A stretch of DNA of 33,868 nt from Thiomicrorhabdus sp. (GTDB lineage: Bacteria; Pseudomonadota; Gammaproteobacteria; Thiomicrospirales; Thiomicrospiraceae): positions 1 to 33,868 of the forward strand of contig WFPP01000009.1 of NCBI GenBank assembly GCA_015487495.1, read 5' to 3'. Shown here piece by piece: positions 18,725-26,711 of the stretch (its first letter is position 1; each line of letters opens with the position of its first letter). The translations under genes and the position numbers were made by a program. Under the pieces are notes generated by a model. That model ran no database searches. It was not told the origin of the DNA and saw nothing but the letters and a program-made list of their open reading frames with translations.

Positions 18725-20098
18725 TTAATGTCGGTTAATTTTATAACAGGGATTATACGTGCTTGCGTCTATTTTCATGCGTTTTTGTTCGACAAAGCTT
18801 TGTAATAAATCATCCATAGCAGCCATGATTTCTGGGTCACCATGCAACTCAAAAGGGCCATGTTTTTCAATTTCTCTTACCCCATCTTGTTTAACATTTC
18901 CTGCGACAATACCTGAAAAGGCTTTTCGGAGTTGGCTAGAGAGCTCATGTATGGGCTGGTTTTTATGTAAGTTTAGTTTGGACATGGTCTCGTGATTTGG
19001 AATAAAGGGGGTTTGAAGATCCATTTTAAGTTTTAAATTCCAGTTGTAATAGTAAGCGTCACTGCTGTCTTTTCGGGTTTGGCGAATTTGACTCATGCTC
19101 TCACTCATTCGAGTGGCAACATCACGAGGACGGTTAATGATGATTTCCAGCAGTTGTGTGGCTTTTTTTCCTAGTGTGATTTGAATAAAATTTAAAACAC
19201 TCTCAAAATACGCTTTACTTTGTTCATTTCCCGTCAATATCACGGGCAATGGAAGTGCTTTATTATCAGGATGTAATTTTATGCTGAGTAAATACAACAA
19301 TTCTTCCATCGTGCCAGGCCCACCAGGAAAAATAACAATGCCATGCCCTAAGCGCACAAAGGCTTCTAGGCGTTTTTCAATGTCAGGATAGATACACAGC
19401 TCGTTCACAATTGCATTAGGGGCTTCGGCCGCAATAATTTCAGGTTCGGTGAGGCCAATGTAACGTGCATTGTGATTACGCTGTTTGCCATGCCCTAATA
19501 CGGCTCCTTTCATCGGGCCTTTCATGGCGCCTGGGCCACAGCCTGTACAAATATCCAGATTACGTAAGCCCAGTTCATAGCCCAGTTTTTTGGTGTATTT
19601 GTATTCGCTTTCGGAAATGGAGTGGCCACCCCAGCACACGACAATATTTGGATCGGCATTAGGAAGCATTAATTGAGCATTTCGTGCAATATGAAAAACA
19701 GCGTTCGTGATGCCGATTGAATCATTTAGATTAAATTGCGGGTTTTCTAAAATTTCATTTCGGGTGTAAAGTAAATCCCGAATAACCGCAAAAAGGTGCT
19801 CTTTAAGTCCCACAATCAGTTGATTGTCTACAAAAGCACTTGGCGGCGGCTTTTTAAGTGTGACTTGTACGCCACGGCCTTTAACCGTGACCTGAATGTC
19901 AAAATCTGGAAATTTAGCCCGTAGCCCATCATTACTGTCCTCTTTAGAGCCAGTATTTAAAACGGCTAATGCACACTGTACAAGCATGTCATTGAGCCCT
20001 TTGTCTGAGCAGTCACAGAGTTGAGTCGCTTCTTGATGGGATAAAATCTGAAGAGAACCTTCTGGACGGATAATGACTTCTTCAATATTTGTATTCAT
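18725..20098 (-). CDS. ppnN: PpnN-type nucleotide 5'-monophosphate nucleosidase (LOG family)
   Basis: Cleaves the base from purine and pyrimidine monophosphates; in E. coli the enzyme (YgdH) is stimulated by (p)ppGpp. The 457 residues match its three-part plan: an N-terminal region with AVLNTGS and FVDNQLIVGLKEHLFAVIRD, a central Rossmann-like LOG domain with CWGGHSISESEYKY, ICTGCGPGAMKGPMKGA and FPGGPGTMEELLYLL, and a C-terminal region. The frame also has a GTG four codons upstream (20110); the ATG at 20098 (MNTNIEEV) is preferred. It is divergent from the AI-2E-type gene with only about 54 bases between the starts, so their promoters must overlap. Co-occurrence with ppk-ppx in the window is not evidence of a link. 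Confidence 0.9.
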   Translation of the reverse strand: MNTNIEEVIIRPEGSLQILSHQEATQLCDCSDKGLNDMLVQCALAVLNTGSKEDSNDGLRAKFPDFDIQVTVKGRGVQVTLKKPPPSAFVDNQLIVGLKEHLFAVIRDLLYTRNEILENPQFNLNDSIGITNAVFHIARNAQLMLPNADPNIVVCWGGHSISESEYKYTKKLGYELGLRNLDICTGCGPGAMKGPMKGAVLGHGKQRNHNARYIGLTEPEIIAAEAPNAIVNELCIYPDIEKRLEAFVRLGHGIVIFPGGPGTMEELLYLLSIKLHPDNKALPLPVILTGNEQSKAYFESVLNFIQITLGKKATQLLEIIINRPRDVATRMSESMSQIRQTRKDSSDAYYYNWNLKLKMDLQTPFIPNHETMSKLNLHKNQPIHELSSQLRKAFSGIVAGNVKQDGVREIEKHGPFELHGDPEIMAAMDDLLQSFVEQKRMKIDASTYNPCYKINRH

Positions 20099-20152
20099 AT
20101 TAAGATACACTCTTATTTTGGAAAGGTTTTAAATGGTAATTGAGGTTTTATT

Positions 20153-21256
20153 ATGCGTGACAATCGCCCTTATGAGGAAGGTTTTTTAATTATTTTATTA
20201 TTGTTGGCCTTGGTTGGGCTTATTTGGTTATTTTCGCCTTTTTTGGAGGCGCTCTTTTTTGCCATGATTTTAGCCACAGCCAGTTATACATTATATGAAA
20301 ATATGTTACCCCGTTTTCGAGGGTCCAGAACCATGGCCGCATCCGTAATGAGTGCGCTGGTGTTTGTAGGGGTGATTGCGCCTGTGACGTACCTTCTGGT
20401 GGAAGTGAGCTTACAGGTTGGGCAACTGTATGGTGAGGCACAACGCTGGATTGCATCGCAAGATGCTGAGAGCTTGGCGAAACTAAATTCATCGCTTTTG
20501 AGTCATTTACCCATTAGTGAAGAAGCGCAAAGGAGTGTTTTGGAGCAAATAAAAGCGAACTCGGAAAAAATAATTAGTTTTGTGCAAAAAACCACGGTGT
20601 TTTTGTTAGAAGGCATTGTAGGGACGACCTCCTCTTTTATTGCATTTATTGGTTTGTCTGTTTTTGCATTATTTTTTTTCTACCGAGATGGTCATACGAT
20701 TGCGAAACATTTTGTTTTGCTCTCCCCGCTGGATAATCGTTATGACCGAATGATTATGCAACGCTTTTCAGGTTTATCAAGTGTACTTACGCTGAGTGTC
20801 GTAGGGATTGCGGTGTTACAAGGTGTGTCATTTGCATTGGTTGCCTGGGCATTGGGGTTACCAGGGTTGTTTATTGGAATGGCCATTGCAGTCACCTCTT
20901 TTATTCCTATTGTAGGGGCAGCATTGGTTTGGGTGCCTGTTACGCTATATGCCCTTATTCAGGGAGAGTATATGACGGCGTTTATTTTGATTTTTTGGGG
21001 TGTGGTGGTAACAGGGTTTGTGATTGATAATATTGTTCGTCCAATTATGATTACAAAATTAACAAAGACATTAGGGCAGGCTGGAGAAGGATTAAGCGTT
21101 GCAAACCATACCTTATTAACAGTGCTATCTACCTTTGCAGGTCTGATTCATTTTGGTGTAATTGGCTTGTTTTTTGGTCCTGTTATTGCGGCAATGGCAA
21201 TAACGATTTTTGATGTATATGAACATAAAAATTCTAATGTACTGGATAGAAGTTAG
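20153..21256 (+). CDS. AI-2E-family (TqsA/PerM-like) permease
   Basis: A 367-residue multi-pass inner-membrane protein of the AI-2E transporter family, whose members export AI-2 or act as ion exchangers; the substrate here is unknown. Hydrophobic spans are at about 10-45 (two), 60-85, 145-175, then several between 200 and 350. Family marks include FFYRDG after the fourth span, the VVGIAVLQGVSFAL-type segment, SFIPIVGAALVWVP and the loop VIDNIVRPIMI. The C-terminus IGLFFGPVIAAMA is typical. GAGG precedes the ATG. It is followed by a hairpin terminator at 21303-21328. Confidence 0.87.
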   Translation: MRDNRPYEEGFLIILLLLALVGLIWLFSPFLEALFFAMILATASYTLYENMLPRFRGSRTMAASVMSALVFVGVIAPVTYLLVEVSLQVGQLYGEAQRWIASQDAESLAKLNSSLLSHLPISEEAQRSVLEQIKANSEKIISFVQKTTVFLLEGIVGTTSSFIAFIGLSVFALFFFYRDGHTIAKHFVLLSPLDNRYDRMIMQRFSGLSSVLTLSVVGIAVLQGVSFALVAWALGLPGLFIGMAIAVTSFIPIVGAALVWVPVTLYALIQGEYMTAFILIFWGVVVTGFVIDNIVRPIMITKLTKTLGQAGEGLSVANHTLLTVLSTFAGLIHFGVIGLFFGPVIAAMAITIFDVYEHKNSNVLDRS

Positions 21257-21302
21257 TGATAATGCTTACGATATTTTGGTGTTATGATTGAATGAAAAAA
21301 CG

Positions 21303-21328
21303 CCCTTTCTATCCTACATGGGAAAGGG
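21303..21328 (+). terminator. Probable terminator after the AI-2E-type gene
   Basis: CCCTTTC (21303-21309) pairs with GAAAGGG (21322-21328) around a 12-base loop and is followed by AAATATTTT. The T-run is weak, so confidence is moderate. Confidence 0.5.
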
Positions 21329-21406
21329 AAATATTTTCGGTTTGCCCCTTGTGGGTGTCGAGCGCTTCATTTCTCGTCAGGATCGTATAAGTAAAGGTTA
21401 TTACAT

Positions 21407-21433
21407 AATAGAAAACAATAGAAAACAGAAAAC
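21407..21433 (+). repeat. Short tandem repeat upstream of the MBL-fold gene
   Basis: AATAGAAAAC twice in tandem followed by AGAAAAC, about 40 bases before the ATG at 21470. It may be part of a promoter or operator; no function is assigned. Confidence 0.4.
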
Positions 21434-21469
21434 GATATTTTAGAGTCGGTATTTTTTGGGAGAACGATA

Positions 21470-22582
21470 ATGAGAATAAAGGTAAAAAAAAATAGCTTTA
21501 TGTGTACTACGGTGGCCTTGGCGTTGTATTCAACGTTCTCTTTTTCATCTGAGGCAACGAGTAATGATCCTTATATTAAAGGTTTTCAGGCGTATGCCGA
21601 AGAGGTTAAAAGCTACAGCAATGATCTAACGCATTCTATAGAGAGTTATGTCAAAGAAGTTGAGAATATTGAAAGGCAAGTAGGTTACATTGGAGAGGTG
21701 TTACCGATCCCTAAAGCGGTTAAAGTGACGGAGGGGGTCTATACTGTTATAGGAAGCATGATTTGGCATAACCCAGGTAATTTTGGGCTCAACAATAATT
21801 TGTCTTTTATTATTTTTAAGGACGGAGTGTTTGTTTTTAATGCAGGTGCGAATGCGGCATTAGCTTACAGTTTGCATCAGCAAATTAAGGCTATTACAAA
21901 GAAACCCGTGAAATGGGTTGCGGTTGAAAATAATCAGGGACATGCCTATTTAGGCTCGAGTTACTGGGTGGATATTGGGGTTAAAAACCTTTATTCCAGT
22001 GAAATGGCAAATAAGCAATTTAATGCCGGTTTTGAGCGAACCAAGCGTGAGTGGTCTGAGCGAGTAGGGAAGGATATTACCTTATCTGTTCGTAATGTGA
22101 GCGATCAATTTACCACCTATACAGACGAAATGGTGATTGATGTAGGGGGGGGAGAAAAAGTGTATTTATACGATTTTGGTCCCGGTCATACGCCCGCTTC
22201 AACCAGCTTGTATGTCCCTTCCCGAAAGGTTTTATTTACGGGAGATTTAGGGTTCAACGAGCGAATGCCTGTTTTTTTCAAGTACACTGATTCGGGTGCA
22301 TGGATTGAATCTTTTGAAGTGATGATGGCAAAAATACCTGATGATACGATTGTGGTTCCAGGGCATGGCACCCCAACGGATATGGCAACACTGAAGCGAC
22401 AAACCTACGACTATTTAGTGTACTTGCATCAGCAAATTGAAAAAATAGTTGAATCGGGGGGGCAGGTTGAGGATGCATTGCAACTGGATCAGTCAATGTA
22501 CAAGGAACGGCCTGTTTTTGAGCAAGCGGCTGAAAACAATGCACGACATGTCTTTGATGAAATCAGTGGTGGAGGGTTTTAG
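21470..22582 (+). CDS. Exported metallo-beta-lactamase-fold protein with altered metal site
   Basis: A 370-residue protein with a signal peptide (basic start, hydrophobic 10-22, likely cleavage near SFSSEA) and an MBL-fold domain (about 85-320). The usual first metal motif HxHxDH aligns with E153-N154-N155-Q156-G157-H158, so both first histidines and the aspartate are missing and only the final histidine remains. The later metal ligands are present: H240 in GPGHTPAS, D259 in FTGDLGF and H299 in VVPGHGTP. At most one partial site is expected, so the protein may bind a single metal or act as a non-catalytic binder. A coiled or helical segment (about 35-72) precedes the fold. It is probably periplasmic. 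It resembles exported SoxH-type MBL proteins of sulfur bacteria, but that is only a suggestion. A strong terminator follows. Confidence 0.8.
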   Translation: MRIKVKKNSFMCTTVALALYSTFSFSSEATSNDPYIKGFQAYAEEVKSYSNDLTHSIESYVKEVENIERQVGYIGEVLPIPKAVKVTEGVYTVIGSMIWHNPGNFGLNNNLSFIIFKDGVFVFNAGANAALAYSLHQQIKAITKKPVKWVAVENNQGHAYLGSSYWVDIGVKNLYSSEMANKQFNAGFERTKREWSERVGKDITLSVRNVSDQFTTYTDEMVIDVGGGEKVYLYDFGPGHTPASTSLYVPSRKVLFTGDLGFNERMPVFFKYTDSGAWIESFEVMMAKIPDDTIVVPGHGTPTDMATLKRQTYDYLVYLHQQIEKIVESGGQVEDALQLDQSMYKERPVFEQAAENNARHVFDEISGGGF

Positions 22583-22637
22583 TTTTTAGGCGTTTGTCGG
22601 AGGATGATAAGGTCTCATGTTTTAATAGATAGAATAT

Positions 22638-22675
22638 AAAAAAACCTGCAACTCTAAAAGAGGGCAGGTTTTTTT
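22638..22675 (+). terminator. Intrinsic terminator after the MBL-fold gene
   Basis: AAAAAAACCTGC (22638-22649) pairs with GCAGGTTTTTTT (22664-22675) around a 14-base loop, and the T-tract continues to 22676. A-tract and T-tract on both sides allow bidirectional action, also serving the convergent OmpA-like gene. Confidence 0.88.
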
Positions 22676-22682
22676 TATTATC

Positions 22683-22706
22683 ACCTAAGTCCGATAAGTC
22701 CGACAG
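22683..22706. repeat. Second short dispersed repeat, copy 2
   Basis: ACCTAAGTCCGATAAGTCC followed by GACAG. It matches the copy at 13126-13150 apart from a short insertion and a C/T change. It lies between the terminator and the end of the OmpA-like gene. Confidence 0.45.
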
Positions 22707-22724
22707 ACTAAATAGAGAAAGTGT

Positions 22725-23585
22725 TTATTTAATAAGCTCAACTTCAACACGACGGTTATGAGCACGTCCATCACGAGTTCTGTTGTCTGAAATAGGGCTG
22801 GTTTCACCTGCGCCATGTGTTTCCATGCGATCTTCAGCAATGCCTTTTTTGACAAGGTATGCTTTAGCCGCATTAGCACGTTTTTCAGATAGCTGTTGGT
22901 TGTAGCTTGCTTCACCAGTCGAATCGGTATGGCCAGTGATTCGGATTCTTGTTTCAGGGTTGGCTTTCATAAAATCAGCATAAAGATCCAGATCGTGCTT
23001 CGCAGACGATTTTAAGATTGCAGAGTTTGTATCAAAGAATCCACGGAAGGCAGCAATCGTTGGAATGGTTTTCGGAGCAGGCTTCACAACTGGGGCAGGC
23101 GCAATGACAGGCGCAACAACTGCTACAGGTTCAGGCTCAGGTACAACAGCAACCTCTTCAACGATAACGACTTCTTCCTTGCCTTCACAGCGTGCAATTT
23201 CTGTTTCGGGAGTCCACTCAATGGTACGAACGCATCGTCCCCATGAATCACGTACTACATTGCCATTGGAGTCAATGGCATAACCACGTTGCCCGTTGTC
23301 TTTAATGACATCGTTAACTGGCGCAACAGGTGCGGCGGCCGTTGATGAAGCTGATGACGTTGTTGTGCTTGATGCAGGTTGGCCGTTTTCACAGCTTGCA
23401 ATAGCCGTTTCTGCTGTCCAGTTGATGGAACGGGTACATTCGCCCCAAGAGTCACGAACAATGTTGCCATAAGAGTCGGTAACATAAGCGGCGTTGCCGT
23501 TATCTTGAATATCGTTATTGGCTTGAGCTGTTAAAGAAACGGCAGACAAAAGTGCAGCGGCAATGGGTAAAAGCTTGGTGTTCAT
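22725..23585 (-). CDS. OmpA-family outer-membrane / peptidoglycan-associated protein with duplicated module
   Basis: A 286-residue exported protein. Signal peptide 1-22 (LLPIAAALLSAVSLTAQA, cut near QANN). Two copies of an approximately 43-residue module follow (24-66 and 91-134), each starting ND-DNG..Y and containing DS.GN.VRDSWG.C.R....TPET.IA.CE. Each module keeps two cysteines (50 and 65; 118 and 133) that could form a disulfide. A proline/valine-rich linker (about 140-172) leads to a C-terminal OmpA domain (about 178-286) with GFFDTNSAIL, RIRITGHTDSTG, LSEKRANAAKAYLV and NRRVEVEL, which binds peptidoglycan. No beta-barrel domain is evident. AGAGGAAA precedes the ATG. It likely tethers the outer envelope to peptidoglycan; the ligand of the duplicated module is unknown. 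Confidence 0.88.
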   Translation of the reverse strand: MNTKLLPIAAALLSAVSLTAQANNDIQDNGNAAYVTDSYGNIVRDSWGECTRSINWTAETAIASCENGQPASSTTTSSASSTAAAPVAPVNDVIKDNGQRGYAIDSNGNVVRDSWGRCVRTIEWTPETEIARCEGKEEVVIVEEVAVVPEPEPVAVVAPVIAPAPVVKPAPKTIPTIAAFRGFFDTNSAILKSSAKHDLDLYADFMKANPETRIRITGHTDSTGEASYNQQLSEKRANAAKAYLVKKGIAEDRMETHGAGETSPISDNRTRDGRAHNRRVEVELIK

Positions 23586-23715
23586 AGGTAATATTTCCTC
23601 TTATGTATTAAGTTTCGCAAATGTTACCATATATAGTGTAAAGAGGGTAGGACTTATACTGAATTTAATGTGTTTTTATGAGAAGAAACAAGTTTATCTG
23701 AATGGAATTGCTTTT

Positions 23716-24240
23716 TTAGAGGTCTTTGGGGCGAATAAACTGAATCAATTTACCATCGCCTTTTTCAAGGGCATGCCATTCATTGGGGAGAATAAAATGT
23801 GCAAAGGCTGCTGTTGGAAAGAGCGTTACCGAGTTTGTTTGCGATGTTGATAAATTTGTCGGCATGGTTTCAAAATTTAAATATTCAAACAGTTCTTCCA
23901 GCCCGGGATTATGCCCAATCACCATAACCCGTTCTGCTTTTGGTGTTTCAGACAAAATTTGCAACAGGTTGTTAAGGTTTGCCATATAAAGTGCATCAAT
24001 GGTAATCGTGTTGACGTCCATATGACTGCTCATTCGCCGTAAGGTTTGCTGTGCTCGATAGGCAGGAGAGACTAAAATAAGGTCGGGAGTCAGTGAACTG
24101 GAGGAGAGCCAGCGCCCCATTTTAGAGGCATTTTTTTTGCCTCGGTCAGATAAGGGGCGGTCTATATCTGCGATCTCAGTATTTTTCCACTCTGATTTAG
24201 CATGCCTAAGCAACATTAACTCTCGTAACTTGGTGGGCAT
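23716..24240 (-). CDS. sixA: SixA-like phosphohistidine phosphatase
   Basis: A 174-residue histidine-phosphatase-superfamily enzyme like SixA, which removes phosphate from phosphohistidine (in E. coli, from the NPr/PTS-Ntr pathway). The catalytic motif LLRHAKSEW is near the N-terminus (RHG-type), with IGHNPGLEEL later supplying the second histidine. PLSDRGKKNA and SPAYRAQQT are typical. AAGGAG lies 10 bases before the ATG. It is 73 bases downstream of pyrE on the same strand. Assignment to SixA rather than another short histidine phosphatase rests on length and motif pattern. Confidence 0.85.
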   Translation of the reverse strand: MPTKLRELMLLRHAKSEWKNTEIADIDRPLSDRGKKNASKMGRWLSSSSLTPDLILVSPAYRAQQTLRRMSSHMDVNTITIDALYMANLNNLLQILSETPKAERVMVIGHNPGLEELFEYLNFETMPTNLSTSQTNSVTLFPTAAFAHFILPNEWHALEKGDGKLIQFIRPKDL

Positions 24241-24313
24241 TGAGTCAGGTCTCCTTCATGTTTTTTGGAAAGCTCATAGGTATTCAGAGCTTTTCCTTTC
24301 AATCCATTGCATT

Positions 24314-24976
<663 letters not shown>

Positions 24977-25057
24977 TTATTAAGTTAAATTAAATGAGAT
25001 TTTTGCACGATTTTATTAAGGGGTGCGGAACCGTATGAATATCTTACTCTAACCTTA

Positions 25058-25906
25058 TTAAGAGGTATAGGGGGGGATAAAATTTTTTAGCTGTTGAATT
25101 TCATCTGCCCAGATATTGGAATCGATGGTTTCTAATATCATGGGAATATTGTCAATTCTGGGATCTTCCATGAGTTGTTTAAACACTCCCCAGCCAATTT
25201 CACCTTGTCCCAGACTGTGATGACGATCCCGCCTTTGTCCTAATATGGTTTTGGAATCATTGAGATGCATGCCTTTTAGGTATTGAAAGCCAACAACCGC
25301 CTCAAAGTTAGCCATTACACCAGAGTAATCGTTTTTTAAGTCGTATCCTGCCGCATAAGCATGACAGGTATCGATGCAGACGCCAATGCGGCTTTTATCT
25401 TCAACACGATCAATGAGGTACGCCAGTTGTTCATGGCAGTAGCCTAGGTTTGAGCCTTGACCGGCGGTGTTTTCAATCACAGCGGTGACGTTTGTTGTTT
25501 GCTCAAGTGCAAAATTGAGAGAGGTGGCGATTAAATCCAAACAGCGCGTTTCAGATATTTCACGCAAGTGACTGCCGGGATGAAAGTTAAGTAAAGTTAA
25601 GCCAAGTTGTTCGCAACGCTGTAACTCATCAATAAACGCATTCAGTGATTTTTGGCGTTTGTCTGTATCAGGATGCCCCAAATTAATTAAATAGCTGTCG
25701 TGAGGTAATATTTGATGAGGGCGATAACCATACGTTTCGCAATTTTGTTTAAAGGCCTTAATGCTGTGTTCTGTTAAAGGTTTAGCCAGCCATTGGCGCT
25801 GGTTTTTGGTAAAAAAGGCAAACGCCGTTGCCCCAATTTCATGGGCGCGAATGGGGGCGTTTTCAACACCTCCAGCGGCAGAAACGTGTGCTCCAATAAA
25901 TTTCAT
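25058..25906 (-). CDS. nfo: Endonuclease IV (AP endonuclease)
   Basis: Zinc-dependent base-excision repair enzyme that cuts 5' to abasic sites. The 282 residues (285 in E. coli) show the signature start [67 protein letters not shown] and [20 protein letters not shown] (the last given in two parts: HLNDSKT and DRHHSLG), covering the expected zinc ligands. It is transcribed toward pyrE with a 99-base gap that contains a seven-G run near its stop. A dispersed repeat copy lies in its upstream region (25917-25936). Confidence 0.96.
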   Translation of the reverse strand: MKFIGAHVSAAGGVENAPIRAHEIGATAFAFFTKNQRQWLAKPLTEHSIKAFKQNCETYGYRPHQILPHDSYLINLGHPDTDKRQKSLNAFIDELQRCEQLGLTLLNFHPGSHLREISETRCLDLIATSLNFALEQTTNVTAVIENTAGQGSNLGYCHEQLAYLIDRVEDKSRIGVCIDTCHAYAAGYDLKNDYSGVMANFEAVVGFQYLKGMHLNDSKTILGQRRDRHHSLGQGEIGWGVFKQLMEDPRIDNIPMILETIDSNIWADEIQQLKNFIPPYTS

Positions 25907-25916
25907 AATGTCCTTT

Positions 25917-25936
25917 CTTATTCAGAGGTTCCTTAA
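25917..25936. repeat. Dispersed repeat copy upstream of nfo
   Basis: CTTATTCAGAGGTTCCTTAA, identical over 20 bases to the groES-leader copy. A related TTTCTTAAAA follows at about 25945-25953. It lies 10 bases before the nfo start, so if transcribed it is in the nfo leader. Confidence 0.7.
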
Positions 25937-26099
25937 TCAGTGCTTTCTTAAAACTTGGGGTTGATAAGTCTTATTTTAATAAATTGGCACAATATCTGCA
26001 TACAGCACATTATACCGAATAAAAAGAGTCAATTAATTGGCTTGTTTAGCGTTGTCGAGTGTTTTTTTGGTTGGCAATCAAGACTTAAAAGGATAAAAA

Positions 26100-26609
26100 A
26101 TGGCAATTGATTTAAGAAAAGTGGAGCCATTAGGTTCTAAAAGTGTTTTGTTGGAGCAGGCGATGCGCCGTCAGCAGAAATCGGGTCGTTCCGACTTGGG
26201 TGGAGGGCACCAGATGAGCGATATTGATATGTCAGATATGGTAACTCCTGATTTTGAGTGGCTAAAAGAGGATAAAGTTGCAATCGAAGGGCTTGTGCGT
26301 CAAATGGATGCCTCAATTACTTTATTAGCGAATCAATTAAACGAGTTGGATGCATCCGCTAAAAAATCTCGAATGTTGATCGAAAAAGAACAACAGTTGT
26401 TATTTAAACAGATTCGAACTTTAAATGGGTTATTGAAAAATCAGGTAGAGATTTTTGGTGCGGTTGAGCGTCAAATATCGGACATTGAACTGAAGCAAAA
26501 CAATTTGTTGCCACAAATTGGTATTGGATTAATGGCAGGGTTAATGTCGGCTGTTACCATTTTAGTTACTGCTCCTTGGTTAACTGTTTTTATTGAAAGC
26601 ATTCGGTAA
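26100..26609 (+). CDS. Hypothetical coiled-coil protein with C-terminal membrane anchor
   Basis: I do not recognise this 169-residue family. An N-terminal, mostly polar region (about 1-55, with SDIDMSDM) is followed by a helical, probably coiled-coil stretch (about 58-138, leucine and glutamine-rich with LANQLNELDASAKK and KQIRTLNGLLKN). One hydrophobic segment at about 141-162 (GIGLMAGLMSAVTILVT) ends just before the C-terminus, so the protein is likely tail-anchored with the N-terminus cytosolic. AGGA precedes the ATG. It stands between nfo (divergent) and ppx (convergent), giving no functional clue. Confidence 0.72.
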   Translation: MAIDLRKVEPLGSKSVLLEQAMRRQQKSGRSDLGGGHQMSDIDMSDMVTPDFEWLKEDKVAIEGLVRQMDASITLLANQLNELDASAKKSRMLIEKEQQLLFKQIRTLNGLLKNQVEIFGAVERQISDIELKQNNLLPQIGIGLMAGLMSAVTILVTAPWLTVFIESIR

Positions 26610-26677
26610 CCACGTGGGGAGAATGTCACGTGGGGAGAATGTAATAACAAAGCGGCACAGTGTATTTTGTTTTATGA

Positions 26678-26711
26678 TTAATCAGAGATTTCTGAAGGAA
26701 TCTCTGATTAA
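26678..26711. terminator. Hairpin between two convergent genes, built from the dispersed repeat
   Basis: TTAATCAGAGATT (26678-26690) and AATCTCTGATTAA (26699-26711) form a perfect 13-bp stem around TCTGAAGG. The right arm contains the stop codon of ppx (26708-26710). The sequence is a variant of the dispersed repeat family and may serve as a bidirectional terminator; there is no long T-tract. Confidence 0.55.

Noticed and set aside
23065-23283. Plus-strand ORF rich in Thr/Gly inside the OmpA-like gene
   Set aside because: It is an antisense shadow of the proline/valine-rich linker and the second module.
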